From Amblyomma americanum (Eukaryota; Arthropoda; Arachnida; Ixodida; Ixodidae): a stretch of 64,000 nucleotides of DNA. Both the position numbers and the translations under genes were made by a program. The stretch's first letter is position 1. Every line of letters begins with the position of its first letter. This document shows positions 46,798 through 58,500 of the stretch, one piece after another. Under the pieces are notes generated by a model, which was not told the DNA's origin, ran no database searches, and saw only the letters and a program-made list of their open reading frames with translations. The stretch covers positions 189,979,257 through 190,043,256 of the forward strand of contig NC_135502.1 in assembly GCF_052857255.1 (NCBI RefSeq). Reading direction: 5' to 3'.

Positions 46798-49233
46798 ATG
46801 TACCAACTAGCTCAAACCACCATTTTGCTACAGTTCATTTCTAGTACATTGAGCTCTTTTCTATGTCCTAATCCCGCTCCTTTTGACAACCAGGCAGCCC
46901 TGGCTTCCCTAATTGCAGTTTGTGCCTTCAAAGCAAGGGTAGCTTCGTGGCATGCCAGACGTGCTCTTTGCCCAGTTGAGGTCCAAGTTATGTGCGGTGG
47001 CCTCCTCCCATCTAAAGGGCACAGCCGCAGGATTTGCCGGATTGCATCTTCAGAGTGGTGGCGTCAACATCGATACTACAAGGATTGCCTTTGGGTGGTG
47101 TGTGGGAAGGACAAAAATCGTGTGCGGCACTTCCATGAGTGGTGCGAACAAGCGAAAAAACATACCGAGTTCCTTTGGTACACCGCCCGCCCGTGGTTTC
47201 CCTCCAGTACAGCGTCTCCGTGCTCCGAAGGAAAGCTCTTGGTCCTGGGTGATCAGCCGGTGCCAGAGAAGTTCCAGAAGATTCTAAAGTTGGGTCCAAA
47301 ATTCGGTGTCCAGCCTTCTTTGGGAAAAGAAGAAAAGTTGGCTCTTGGAAGGTCAATCGCGCGCCAAGCACGGAAAGAGGAGCAGCCTAGGTGCGTTGTG
47401 GAATGTGTTGAGGCCCTCAAGAAGAGTGGCGGAGGGCCGGCCAAAAGGTGGGACTTTGCGCACTTGACCGATTTCTTGACGTCCGAAAAACTTCGCGTGG
47501 TTGTCTCGGATAAAGAAGGTTATTTCGTTACGCTGCCAGAGAAACTTTTCCGTGAGAAGGCTAGGAATTCAGTTGCCAAAAACTTTAAGCCTGTGCGTTC
47601 CAGTGCCCTTAAACAAAAAAGCGAGGCGTTAAGGCTGGTAGGTGATATGAATTTAGTTGGCCTGCAAGCATCCATTAAGAAGGCGAAAGGCAACTTTTTA
47701 GAAGTGTTTTTTGCTGCCAAAACTCATAAAACTGACATCCCCTTCCGTTGCATTGTTACTGAACGGGGAACTTGGCAACATGCCGTTTCAAGTTTTTTGC
47801 AAAGTAAATTGTGTTCACTGACAGTAGAAGACCCGTTTCTTGTATCTAATTCCGAGGCGGTTGTGCAATATCTGAAACTAAATAATCCTGGTGGGTGTGA
47901 TATGTTTAGTATTGATGTGCAGGATTTATTCTATTCATTGCCACATGATAGGCTCCTCCAGTGTGTTAAGAATTGTATAGTAGAGGATAATGATGAAGAA
48001 GCATTCATTTCAAAGTGTGGCGTTTCTGTGGGCTCGTTTTTGGAGCTTGTGTCATTTTATCTCAAATCCACATTTGTTGATTGGGAAGGCAGGCTATATG
48101 TTCAAAAAACAGGAGTGTGCATTGGCTCAAAAGTGGCTGCGGTACTTAGTAATATCTTTCTTTCCTATGCAGATAGGAGCATTAAAGTTAACTTAGACAA
48201 CCGTGTAAAACAAATCTTCCGGTATGTAGACGATTATCTTGTTTTTGTTGAATCCCATGACTTCAAGGCACATGTGGATGACATTTTAAAGACTTTTGAA
48301 AACTGCGGGTTTGGTCTGAAATTTACCTTTGAATTACCGGAAGATAATCAGCTGCAATTCTTGGATATTAGATTGGAGAAAAAGGTGAATCATGTTTGTT
48401 GGTCCTTCCTACAGCGGTCGGAAAAGCCCTTGCTAAATTATCAGTCTGGGCACTCGAAAATAGTTAAATGTGGCATAGCAGTGTCTTGTTTAGGATCTGC
48501 ACTTACTAAGTCATGTATTCATACTTTAGGCAGCAGTTTCGATAAGCAAGTTCAAAGGCTAAGGTCAGCGGGCTTCCCCAAAGATGTGATAGCGCTTGCT
48601 AGCAACAAGATCCTGAAGAAGATGAAGTCGTTTGGTAGACATGAAGCACAGGAAAATTCCGGCAATGACAGAACGAAGTATGCGGTAATACCCTACATTC
48701 ATCAGTTATCCCATAGGCTTAAGCAGCTTGGCACTAGATATGGGGTAAAAGTGCTCTTTTCGGTCCCTAATAAACTAGGCAAGGTTTGTGCTATTGTTGA
48801 CAAAAGAGCCCGGGAACAGAAGCAAATAAGAGGCAAAAGAAAAAATGCATGCCAGGTGGATCATGAGTCAACCTTTGTGCCATGTGCAGAGGGAGTGGTT
48901 TATGACATACCTTTTAAATGCGGCAAGAGTTACATTGGGCAAACCGGTAAATGCATAAATACACGCTTACGTCAGCATAGAACCTCTTTGAATGGTGCTC
49001 CTTCATCAAATCTGTCCCTTCATTACAGAGATTGTCTTCTAAACAAACCCGGTGTGTCTAACAAAAAAGCATGCTTTCCTCTGCTTAACAGGGCTAAGAT
49101 TAAATTCAGACATCCAGATCAGTTAACTAGGGAGTTGTGTGAAGCCTATCACATTCACAAGAACATCGACACGTGCGTTAGCATACCATCTGTAAACTTA
49201 CATGAGTGTGAAATTTTGTATCTAGATTTTTAA
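46798..49233 (+). CDS. Penelope-like reverse transcriptase / GIY-YIG endonuclease
   Basis: An uninterrupted frame; I take the ATG at 46,798 inside the terminal repeat, giving 811 residues. The frame is open further upstream, but only through inverted terminal and host LINE sequence, so an ATG at 46,660 is not credible. The N-terminal domain (1-260) has KDNKVRH-like charged text. The RT spans about 270-600: EVFFAAKTHKTDIPFR, MFSIDVQDLFYSLPHD (first catalytic Asp), GVCIGSKVAAVLSNIFL, and FRYVDDYLVF with catalytic Asp 478-479. The linker is basic (KRKNACQVDHE). The endonuclease has GVVY at 699-702 and YIGQTGKC from 712, then Cys-rich text and a LTRELCEAYHI helix. The length matches the family. 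The protein nicks a target and primes cDNA there. It looks potentially active. Confidence 0.95.
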   Translation: MYQLAQTTILLQFISSTLSSFLCPNPAPFDNQAALASLIAVCAFKARVASWHARRALCPVEVQVMCGGLLPSKGHSRRICRIASSEWWRQHRYYKDCLWVVCGKDKNRVRHFHEWCEQAKKHTEFLWYTARPWFPSSTASPCSEGKLLVLGDQPVPEKFQKILKLGPKFGVQPSLGKEEKLALGRSIARQARKEEQPRCVVECVEALKKSGGGPAKRWDFAHLTDFLTSEKLRVVVSDKEGYFVTLPEKLFREKARNSVAKNFKPVRSSALKQKSEALRLVGDMNLVGLQASIKKAKGNFLEVFFAAKTHKTDIPFRCIVTERGTWQHAVSSFLQSKLCSLTVEDPFLVSNSEAVVQYLKLNNPGGCDMFSIDVQDLFYSLPHDRLLQCVKNCIVEDNDEEAFISKCGVSVGSFLELVSFYLKSTFVDWEGRLYVQKTGVCIGSKVAAVLSNIFLSYADRSIKVNLDNRVKQIFRYVDDYLVFVESHDFKAHVDDILKTFENCGFGLKFTFELPEDNQLQFLDIRLEKKVNHVCWSFLQRSEKPLLNYQSGHSKIVKCGIAVSCLGSALTKSCIHTLGSSFDKQVQRLRSAGFPKDVIALASNKILKKMKSFGRHEAQENSGNDRTKYAVIPYIHQLSHRLKQLGTRYGVKVLFSVPNKLGKVCAIVDKRAREQKQIRGKRKNACQVDHESTFVPCAEGVVYDIPFKCGKSYIGQTGKCINTRLRQHRTSLNGAPSSNLSLHYRDCLLNKPGVSNKKACFPLLNRAKIKFRHPDQLTRELCEAYHIHKNIDTCVSIPSVNLHECEILYLDF

Positions 49234-51697
49234 CTCTCTTTTGCGTGCCTGGTAGGGGAAGCGCAGGCGCTTTGGGTTGTCAGTTGTGTGCATATAATCT
49301 GTGTTTTTTTCAAATAAACTTTCAGTTGTTAAGCGCTTGTCCTTGTCTTCCTTCTCTGTTCTTGTTCCTAGTCGCAGCGCTGGTGAAATTGTGAATATGT
49401 ACCAACTAGCTCAAACCACCATTTTGCTACAGTCCATCATTGCTGTCACAAAATACATGCAACAAGTATGGGAAAAAGGAAAGATACCCAAAGAATGGAA
49501 AGAGGCCAGCATAATTTTAATCCCCAAGCCGGGCAAGCCACCCAAGCTGGAGGACCTCCGGCCAATATCCCTAACCTCATACGTAGGAAAGTTGATGGAA
49601 CATGTAGTTCAAACGAGATTAACTCGCTACATGGAGGATAACAGCTTATGACCTGATGAGATGGTCGGATTCAGACCAAAGCTAAGCACTCAGGATGTAA
49701 TGTTACGACTGAATCATGACATCATAGACTCCAGTTCTAGGGATGCAAAAGTAATTCTTGGGCTGGACCTCAAAAAAGCTTTCGACAATGTAAAGCACGA
49801 GGCGATCCTAGAGGAACTCCAAGCGATAGGAGCAGGACAAAAAACCTATGACTATATAAAGGACTTTCTGACAAATAGAACAGCAAAAATCAGATATCAA
49901 GACATAGAGTCGGGGGCAATTACACTAGGGAGTAGGGGCACCCCGCAAAGATCGGTCTTATCCCTGCATCTCTTTAACCTTGCTATGAGAGGTATCCCGG
50001 AAAAGCTCAAAAAGATTGGCAACATACACTATAGTATGTATGCTGATGACGTAAACATCTGGATCAATCAGGGCAGCGATGCCGAAATAGAGCATAAACT
50101 ACAGGAGGCAGCGGACGTAGTGGTAAACTACGCAGCGAATAGAGGGGTAGCGTGCTCACCAGAGAAATCCGCGCTTCTGGTGTATAATCCTAGGCACTTG
50201 AGACTCAAACAGAGTAACAACTTCAACATCATGGTCGGAGGACAACCCGTGCCGATGGTGGATAGGATTAGAATATTAGGACTGCATATTCAGAGCGACG
50301 GATACAACGGGGAAACCCTGAAGAAGCTCGAAGGATATGCGGCGCAAGCCATAGGGATATTTAGAAGAATAGCACTCAAAGGACGAGGGCTCAGAGAGAA
50401 AAGCTTGATCAAGTTGGTGCAAGCATACGTTATCAGCCGGATAAGCTATGCTACACCCTACTTGAAGATCCGCGCCTCAGAACGGGATAAACTAGACACG
50501 ATCATAAGGAGATGCTACAAACGGGCCCTAGGCCTGCCCATAAGCACCTCCACTGAAAGACTCCTAGACATGGGTATTCACAACACATGGAGAGAGATTG
50601 CTGAAGCCACGAGAACGGCGCAGCAAGACAGATTAAGCCAATCAAACACAGGAAGGGCGATGTTAAGCATGGTAGGACTCCAGACGGACAGGGGTATTCT
50701 AGTAAAGCGGGATATCCCAAGGGACACCAGAGAAAAGATCAGGGTAGATCCTTTACCCAGAAACATGCACCCTACATTTAACAAAGCAAGGAGGGGAAAG
50801 AGAGCTGAGGCGCTCACCAAACGCTTCGGCGAAATGAATGAGAAAGCAGTGGCCTACACGGATGCGGCTAGCGGGAAACTGGGAGCAGCGGTGGCAATGG
50901 TCGTTAGTGGCCGGGGTACAGCTGTCTCTTCCGCAACCATACGCAGTCGAAATCCAGAGTCGGCTGAAGAAGTTGCAATAGCGCTCGCTTGCGTGGGAAC
51001 GGAGGCACAATACATAATTAGCGATAGCAAGACTGCTATCCAAAATTATGCCCGAGGCAGGATAACCCAGGAAGCACTGCGAATCCTAGAGGGACGCAGA
51101 ATAAATAGAAATATTAGTCTTGTTTGGACACCAGCCCACGAGGCAGTTCCAGGAAACGAGGCGGCAAACGCCCTGGCTTGAGATCTCTACTTCCGAGCCG
51201 CGGCAGGACCGCCCGATAGCAAGGAACTGGACGAGAGACTGTTAAATTACACATAAATAGTGGAAAATTACAAACTAAACAGGAGACTCTTTCCTCCCCC
51301 GGACAAAGAGCTCACTAACACAGAGGCTACGGCTTGGAGGAGACTACAGGCAAAAAATTTCATACACCCAGTGTGGGCATCACATGTCTTAAAAGATGAG
51401 GATATTGATGATAAGTGTAGGAAGTGTGGGGAGAGGGGGACCCTCGACCACGTGATTTGGGAATGTGCGGATTCTCCAGGGTTCCGAGACAACATAGACA
51501 GTAGAGAGGCCTGGGAAACCCTTCTGCAAAGCACGGACCCCGTCGTGCAGAAGAAAGCGGTCCATCTGGCGATAGCTGCCGCGAGGAGTCAGAAGCTCCT
51601 TGCCTGTCTTTAGTCGCGGAGGTCCCGGCCCCTGCCCCTCGGCCTGCGTGCCGATGGTAGGGAGTAGGGGGCCTTCATTCTGATGGCAAATAAAGGT

Positions 51698-51742
51698 TTA
51701 TCATCATCATCATTATCATCATCATCATCATCATCATCATCA
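51698..51742 (+). repeat. (ATC)n tail of the LINE
   Basis: ATC repeats with one ATT variant close the LINE at its 3' end, replacing a poly(A) tail. Confidence 0.9.
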
Positions 51743-51806
51743 TCGGTCAGCCTGGCGGCCGGCGCGCTGGCTGTTTTCGTTCGTTTTCTCGCGCTAATTC
51801 GCAGTC

Positions 51807-54375
51807 ATGGTGACTTACTGCTCAGTGCCGCAGTGCAAATCACGTAAAGAAGCCGGTGTTAGGTTCCACTTCTACCCGAAGTCGTCAAAAATGAAGAAGG
51901 CTTGGATGATTAAATTAAAAATGGGGAAGCAACCGTCAGCGTCGGCTGTTGTGTGCAGCAAGCATTTTAAAGAGGAAGACTCTGTGTACCCGGTTTACAA
52001 AACACTAGGTGAGTCCTCTGCCGACGCTGTTCCGTACTGGTTGTCAGCGATTATCTTTATAATTATCAGGTTAGAAGTACAGGAAGCTAGTGCCGGAAGC
52101 TAATCCATCCGTCAATCTCCCTGTGCGTCCAAGTGATGCAAGGCGATCGCACCTGGGATTGACGAGGCAGCGGCGTAAGTCAGTCACATCTTGTTCAAGC
52201 TGTCCTTCGCTCTATTTTTCGTCACTGAATGCTCAGGCGTTTATTTAAACCACGCGAAGTGACCGAAACCGGCTTCCACGGTAGCCAAACTACTAAGATG
52301 GATCAGCTGTGGCGATTCTTCTAGTCGCGTGTGAGAGTACTCACGGCAGAGCTGTTCTCATGCTCGATCATGCAGGAAGATTTGATATAACATGCAAAGA
52401 GCCGTTACGGGTCTGTAAACTAGGCCAGTTGTACAAGGCAATGCGTAGGTAAGATTTTTCTCCGGGGTACGGCGCGCGGGCTTTGGGACGGGCCCCATGG
52501 GGCCCTCCCTTGGCTACGTGCCCGACTTGTACTGTGCTGTGTTTTAAGAGTACCCGAGATGTACAGCTGGTCAGTGCTATTTTTTTCTGAGAGTATGCCC
52601 GGACTGTGTCAATTAGACCTTCATCGATTCCCCGTAACACTTTGATGAACATTCCAGGTGACAGAGGAGTTCCCGCAAGATCATTTCAGCTCTGCACACA
52701 CATGGACGCATTGGCAACACACGAAAACGGGACCGGCAGTGAAAGTTCGACCGCCGTTCCAATGGAATCTGCTGCACGATCAGACGAGGAGGTGGTACAC
52801 ATGGAGTGCGAAGGTATATTTACAGTCTATCCCGGCCATGTGAACATTCAAGTTGTTGTGGCTGAGCTTTTGTAGGGCGTATGCGAAATACAGGACCCTG
52901 CTTTTGGTAAAAAAAATTGCATTGTGCTTAGCGCTATCCATAAAACAGTACTGCACAAATATTCCTAGGCCCAAAGCATTATAAATGGCCAGCTTTAGCT
53001 CTTCACCATTAATTTTGATCAAAGCGACATGATGCTACGCCAAAGTAATCTTATGCCACTGACAGCTACGACGAGTGACCACTTGGTATAAAATATATAC
53101 CCACAGGTATTAATTACCTCAGTAACTACACAAGTTATCTCTTCTGCCCACTCGCATCACCCCACTTAGCAAAAAATGACATAGTTTTCAATATGTGTGG
53201 AAATTTAGTAATATCCCTTTACATGCACAGAGTATATTAGATGACACGCATTATATAGCTGTTTATTTTTCTTTCAATGCTTTAGCTGTTCCAACACAGA
53301 GTCTAGACCACCACGCAGCAAGTTCAGAAGGTACTGACCAGTTTCCTTTTTCACATGCAGCTGTTTTTTTACATTGCTTGTATTTTTTCTTCCAGAGGTC
53401 ACCTTGCAGGTGCAGAAGCTTTGCAAAGATGCTGGAGTACAAGTGAATACAACAAATGGCATTTTCAAACGTGAACAGCTCATAACTATTTCAAAAATTT
53501 CAGATGAAAGTGGCTTGCTTGTGCTCAGAGGGATAGGATCCTTTTAGTTGTTTTAAAACATAACAGAATTGCTTACAGAAGCACGTGTCTTGCAGACAAG
53601 CCGCAGCTTCTTTATAAGCAATAATGACGCTGTCCTCTTAACATTCATGAAGTTGTATCATGATCTAACTTTCTCACTGATGGTTGTGCTGTTTCAAGTT
53701 CACCGCACAACTGCGTCTAACGTGTTTCGAGAGTCCATTGTGATCCTGGCCAGCATTTTAAAGCACGCAGTATTTTGGCCAGGAAAGGCCTGCGTGGTCA
53801 CCTGTTTCACAACTTACTTCAAGGAGTATAAGGACACGAGAATGGTGCTCGACTGTACAGAAATAGAAATTGAGCGGCCAAAAGACCTCACCTCACGGCT
53901 GCTAACATACAGCCATTACAAACGTACCTACACTGCAATGGTGCTGGTGAGCGAGACTCCAGCCGGTCTGATTAGCTATATAAGCCCAGCATATGGTGGG
54001 AAAGCATCGGATACATATATCACAAAACACTGCAAAGTGCTCGACAAGTGTATGCCACATGTTGACAGCGTCATGGTCGATAAAAGATTTCTTATCAGTG
54101 AACTCTGTAGAGAAAAAAATGTCAAAATTATCAGACCTCCCTTCCTTATGGAAAAAACAGCTGACAACAGAGGAGGCAAAAAATAATCAATCGATCGCAA
54201 GTGCTCGTGTGCATGTAGAAAGAGCCATTCAAAGAATGAAACTCTTTCGTATTTTAAAAAATAGGTTCGATCTCGACCTTCTGCCATACATAGACAACAT
54301 TCTCATAGTAATTGCTGGCACAGTGAACCTATCGAAGCCTTTGTTTAAGGATAACAAGTTCCTCTTCCGCTCGTA
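51807..54375 (+). pseudogene. Spliced THAP-DDE transposase gene, broken
   Basis: Exons I support: 51,807-52,008 (donor GTGAGT), 52,091-52,174 (donor GTAAGT), 52,658-52,813 and 53,396 to about 54,375. All three introns are phase 1, so frames join. Exon 1 encodes a THAP zinc finger: C5, C10, C50 and H53 (C-x4-C-x39-C-x2-H) with a downstream VYPVYKTL. The last exon is a DDE_Tnp_4-like catalytic domain: VLDCTEIEIERP (first Asp), the SYISPAYGGKASD block, SVMVDKRFLI (second Asp; usual GF is RF) and ARVHVERAIQRMK (Glu). The THAP domain would bind transposon ends and the DDE domain cut and paste. A stop at about 53,547, a frameshift near 53,620 and another near 54,160 break it. The partner gene converges from the right. 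Confidence 0.85.
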
Positions 54376-54720
54376 GGTCACTCGGTTTGAGTGTATGGAG
54401 TAAACAGATCTGTGTGGTATGTTTCATGTGTGTTGTAAAATATGTATTACTGTCACATCATCTTCATTTGTAACATTCAGAACAGTATGTAATCAGTAAA
54501 TACTTCACTCCCTGAGTTTATTGTTTCTTCAAAACACAGTTATATCACAGATCCACAGTAGAGAAGGGGCAGGAAGATGGAATTCTTGACAACACATAAC
54601 AAAGTGAACAGGAATTGAAGGGGAGCTTCAGTACGCTAGCCAATGATTTCACTAGAGGGCTTCGTTTCCACAGGTCCTCGTGTCAAAACATTGGCTAGCC
54701 GACTGAGGCTTGCCCTCAAC

Positions 54721-55567
54721 TCTTGCTCACTTTGTTTTGTGTTATATCACAGATGTGTCACAGAGTGTGTATCACATTTGTATGATAAAAACGCGTTGAA
54801 TAGCAAAAAACACCTGGCAGGTATATTACAGGTACAAAACGCTTGACTTCTACATTTCTTAATCGCACATAACACTTTCTGCAAAAAAATGTAACAAAAG
54901 ATAATTATCCCCAGGACGTATTTCAATAAATGCTAAGTAGGTCCTAATCTGTAGCTCAGACTGTTTCAGCAAGCAGAATGGGAAGCCTTATCACACACAC
55001 AGAATATGTGGGAGCACATACTCTTTGAAAAAATAGGACCGCTCAACCACGTCTCTGAAATACTCCTCATCGAATGGCAGTGGTATGCACATGTTCTTTT
55101 CATCATTCCAAAAGACAAATATCTCCCCTTGGTTCAGTGCCCTCTACTCTTGCTCACTTTGTCGTGTTTTATCACAGATGTATCACAAAGTGTGTACCAC
55201 ATTTGTATGATAAAAAAGCGTTGAATAGCAAAAAACAGCTGGCAGGTATATTACAGGTACAAAACGCTTGACTTCTGCATTTCTTAATCGCACATAGCAT
55301 TTTCTGCAAAAAATGTAACAAAAGATAATTATTCCCAGGACATCTTTCAATAAATGCTTAGAGCAGGTCCTAATCTGCACCTACAGACTTCGATTCAGCT
55401 AGCAGAATGGGAAGCCTTATCACACACAGAATATGTGGGAGCACATACTCTTTGAAAAAATAGGTGGACCGCTCAACCACGTCCCTGAAATACTCCTCAT
55501 CGAATGGCACTGGTATGCACATGTTCTTTTCATCATTCAAAAAGACAAATAGTTCCCCTTGCTTCAG
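54721..55567. repeat. Tandem duplication, 427-bp offset, of the nuclease 3' end
   Basis: 54,721-55,142 and 55,148-55,567 are diverged direct copies. Each includes the end of the nuclease's last exon and downstream DNA. The left copy carries the last ~45 nuclease codons (about 54,960-55,142, minus) with indels and is non-functional. The span 54,376-54,720 has nothing recognised. Confidence 0.85.
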
Positions 55568-58500
55568 TCCTGCCAAGCCCATTTGCACTTGTATCTGGCA
55601 AAAGTACGTGCTTGCACGCTTCAGCTTTTCAGTTGTTGCTTTGTCATTCTTCTCGGTGATCTTCATTAGAAATTTTTCCAAGGACTCTGGGCACTTAACT
55701 GCAAGCACACGCTTGGGACAGCGCTGGCACTGTACAAGTCCATCTGGACTTGCCCCAATGTATGGTCGTCCATCCATAACAATAAGTCCACAATTTGTCA
55801 CAATCAAGTCCTTTTGTTGCGATTGCTGCTGTTGGGCATAGAACTTCTTTGCGCTTTCTTCCAACATGCTGCCACGACGCATTGCTGCTGTGCAGACATT
55901 CGTTTGTCGCATGACCTTTTTTAGTAAAGGTCTCAGGTCATGTGGTTCCATCTTTGTCCGTAGTGTCTTCACCCTTGTGAAGACACTGTAGGCAATGGAG
56001 GCAGTAATCATGCCAACCCTGTGCTGCCACCAGAGGCCAGATTTTGCTTGGTGTCGTGTCGACTGTTCAATTGCAGCAATATCTTCGCAATTTCTTGCAT
56101 TCTTTACGTGTTCGAGCAGCTTTTGCAGGTCACAGTTGCCAAGCAACCTTCTCAGCTCGTGAAGGGTACCCATCAAAGTGATGTCTCTAGGTTCAGGCTC
56201 ACATCGGTCGGGATTTTCACCACAGTCTGCTACAGCTGCACAGAAAGCAAACCACACAAAATTAGAGGTCTACATTGTCTGAGGTTTACTGACTCTAAAA
56301 GGCATGACAAGTGAAACGGCGCCAACAGAACAATATAATACATATGTGATGCATATGGAGATGCTGGAAAATTGCTGGTATTTTGTGCCTAGTACCCATA
56401 CTATAATGCATGACCTTATAGTAAGGCAGACGAATATTGTTGGACGCCATAAGTACATGAGGTACAACTTTCCGAGTGCAGAGTGACAGCCTAGACTGCC
56501 TCACAGCTATAGGCATTTAAGGGTGGCCTAGTATCCTCATAGGCCAACTACTGAAACTTCAGTGACCATAAATCGCAGCATACTGGATAGCTTGGTTGTT
56601 CCCAAAATTTGTCGTGATATCTCAACCAGTACTGCAGTGTCACTACTGCATGCTCCTTGTTAAAAACACTACATGAGCAGCCACACTAAAATGGTCCAAC
56701 TGCAATGTAGGCAGTTGTACACAAAAGTAGCTTGATATCATGCAAAGGTCCCAATTCCATTCATTAGGTGAAGTTCACATTTACTTTAATCATGTAGGAG
56801 ATGTTCTACTGCTGACAGTGTTTCACATCAGCAAATATAACATACCATGCTGCGACCAGATCAAGCAGCAGCCTTCTTTTGCTCAGCTGTTGTACAAATA
56901 AATTTGGATGTAGCAAAGTAACATGGGATTAACTACTATGTAGATGAATGAATGCCAGCATACTGGTATTATGTACTGCAACCTTTGACTGCACGGAATA
57001 ATTTCTTATAAATAGGCTCAGCTGCTATGTATACTGCACTGACATGGCCAGCCAATATCTAAAATAAGCTTGCATTGATACCTATTTCTGTGGTGCTCTC
57101 CAAATGCATTTTTGCTGCAGATTGATGGCCCAAATTCTTGAGGAGCCGTCCAAGGATATTACCTTCAGGTTGAGCAGGCTCTTTGATCTTTGCCTGAGAA
57201 ACAAGAAGAAATTGATATAAAGGTCCAGGCTGAATAATGTGCACTTGATGAAAACACACAATTTGGCATTTAGCCAGCCACGTCTCACCATTTGTATTTC
57301 ATCTCTTTGAGAGTTACCATGAAGTGATACATAAGAAAGCTACGTTTCAGTAAATAAAAGAGTACCAACTTATATTTAGAGTCAAACACCGTGTATCTGA
57401 AGCACTCTTATACTGTCACGTAGTGGTGACGGCAGTCGAGGCAGCGATGAAGACGGACGAAAGGATCTTCTAAAAGAACTGTTTATTGGGCTGACTTGCA
57501 CCCAAAATGGACTGAATCACTCGGCGGCGGCGAAGCGACAAGCGTGCTCGGCGGTCGTCGAATAGAATGCCCGCCGCTGTCGGCCGTGCTCAATTTAAAG
57601 CTGATAGCGAACATTCGAGATAAAGGGCGCAAAGTTACTAGAACATTCCGGAACAACGTAGAATCAGCTTTGCCTGGCTGCGATCAATCGAGATAAATCT
57701 AGTCGCGTCTTGCGTCGCAAACAAAGCGATAAGGTGGTGTCGCGGCAGATTTGAAAAACGAACAAACACTGCAAATATTCGCGGCATTACTCCCCTCTCA
57801 AAGAAGCATCGACCCGATGCATCAAAACAAATAATGCGACTAGTAAGGGAAAAAAAACGGATCTTGCGAAAATAGAGCATGGAAATGCAGCGGCCTTTAG
57901 CGCGCATAATACGGCTTCAGACGGACTACATGGACAACTTCTGGTCGTACGCGGCGTCGCTGGGATGCAGTCATTGCGTTAGGGATGACTTCATAATCCA
58001 GTTCACCCAGCCGACGAAGAACCTTGTACGGGCCGAAATAGCGGCGCAAAAGCTTTTCACTCAATCCACGGCGGCGAATGGGCGTCCACACCCAGACTTG
58101 GTCTCCTGGCTTGTATTCCGCGTTGCGTCTTCGTAGGTTGTAGCGTCTGGCGTCGGACCGCTGCTGATCTTTGATCCGTAATCGGGCAAGCCTTCGAGCT
58201 TCTTCTGCGCGTTGAAGGTAGGCGGCTACGTCGACGTTCTCTTCTTCTGTAACGTTGGGCAGCATGGCGTCTAGCGTGGTCGTGGCATCCCTGCCATGGA
58301 CGAGCCTAAAAGGCGTCATCTGGGTGGTCTCCTGCACTGCGGTGTTGTAGGCGAAGACGACGTAAGGCAGGATGACATCCCAGGTTTTATGTTCGGCATC
58401 GACATACATAGCGAGCATATCTGCGATGGTTTTGTTCAGGCGCTCGGTCAGTGCGTTGGTCTGCGGATAGTATGCAGTTGTCCTCCGGTGGCTGGTTTGG

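Larger units (their letters stand above)
46678..49432 (+). mobile_element. Penelope-like element with intact ORF
   Basis: Inserted in the LINE RT; flanked by TCCATCATTG (46,668-46,677 and 49,433-49,442; 12 bases if AG is counted). The ends carry direct terminal repeats (about 46,733-46,833 and 49,332-49,432). The left repeat is preceded by its own inverted copy, forming a perfect palindrome (46,678-46,793). The 3' untranslated part (49,234-49,331) has AATAAACTTTCAGTTGTTAAG near 49,313. This is the best preserved Penelope copy in the window. Confidence 0.93.
46240..51613 (+). pseudogene. LINE ORF2 (endonuclease-RT-RNase H-zinc finger), interrupted
   Basis: Starts at 46,240 overlapping the end of ORF1; it opens with IIWQWNCRGFQRKR and ALQET (46,258-46,380), the endonuclease N-terminus, and is then cut at 46,428. 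Most of the endonuclease is deleted. RT code resumes near 46,518 (KTKSAPGPEGITNKIL), is split by the Penelope element, and continues at 49,443 with PKPGKPPKLEDLRPISL, LGLDLKKAFDNV near 49,760 and MYADDVNIW near 50,037. RNase H blocks are at about 50,850-51,175 (AVAYTDAASG, SAEEVAIALA, YIISDSKTA, WTPAHEAVPGNE). The zinc finger CRKCGERGTLDHVIWEC lies near 51,420. Stops at 49,649, 51,179 and about 51,254. The RT frames on both sides of the Penelope element are in register once the insertion and one duplication copy are discounted. Confidence 0.9.
44270..51742 (+). mobile_element. I-group LINE with (ATC)n tail, nested in the transposon leader
   Basis: Flanked by TCGGTCAGCCTGGCG (44,255-44,269 and 51,743-51,757), a 15-base target duplication. 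It starts with a ~293-base leader, has ORF1 with three Cys/His knuckles, ORF2 with endonuclease, RT, RNase H and a terminal zinc finger, and ends in an ATC repeat. A Penelope element interrupts the RT. Most of the endonuclease is deleted. Confidence 0.9.
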
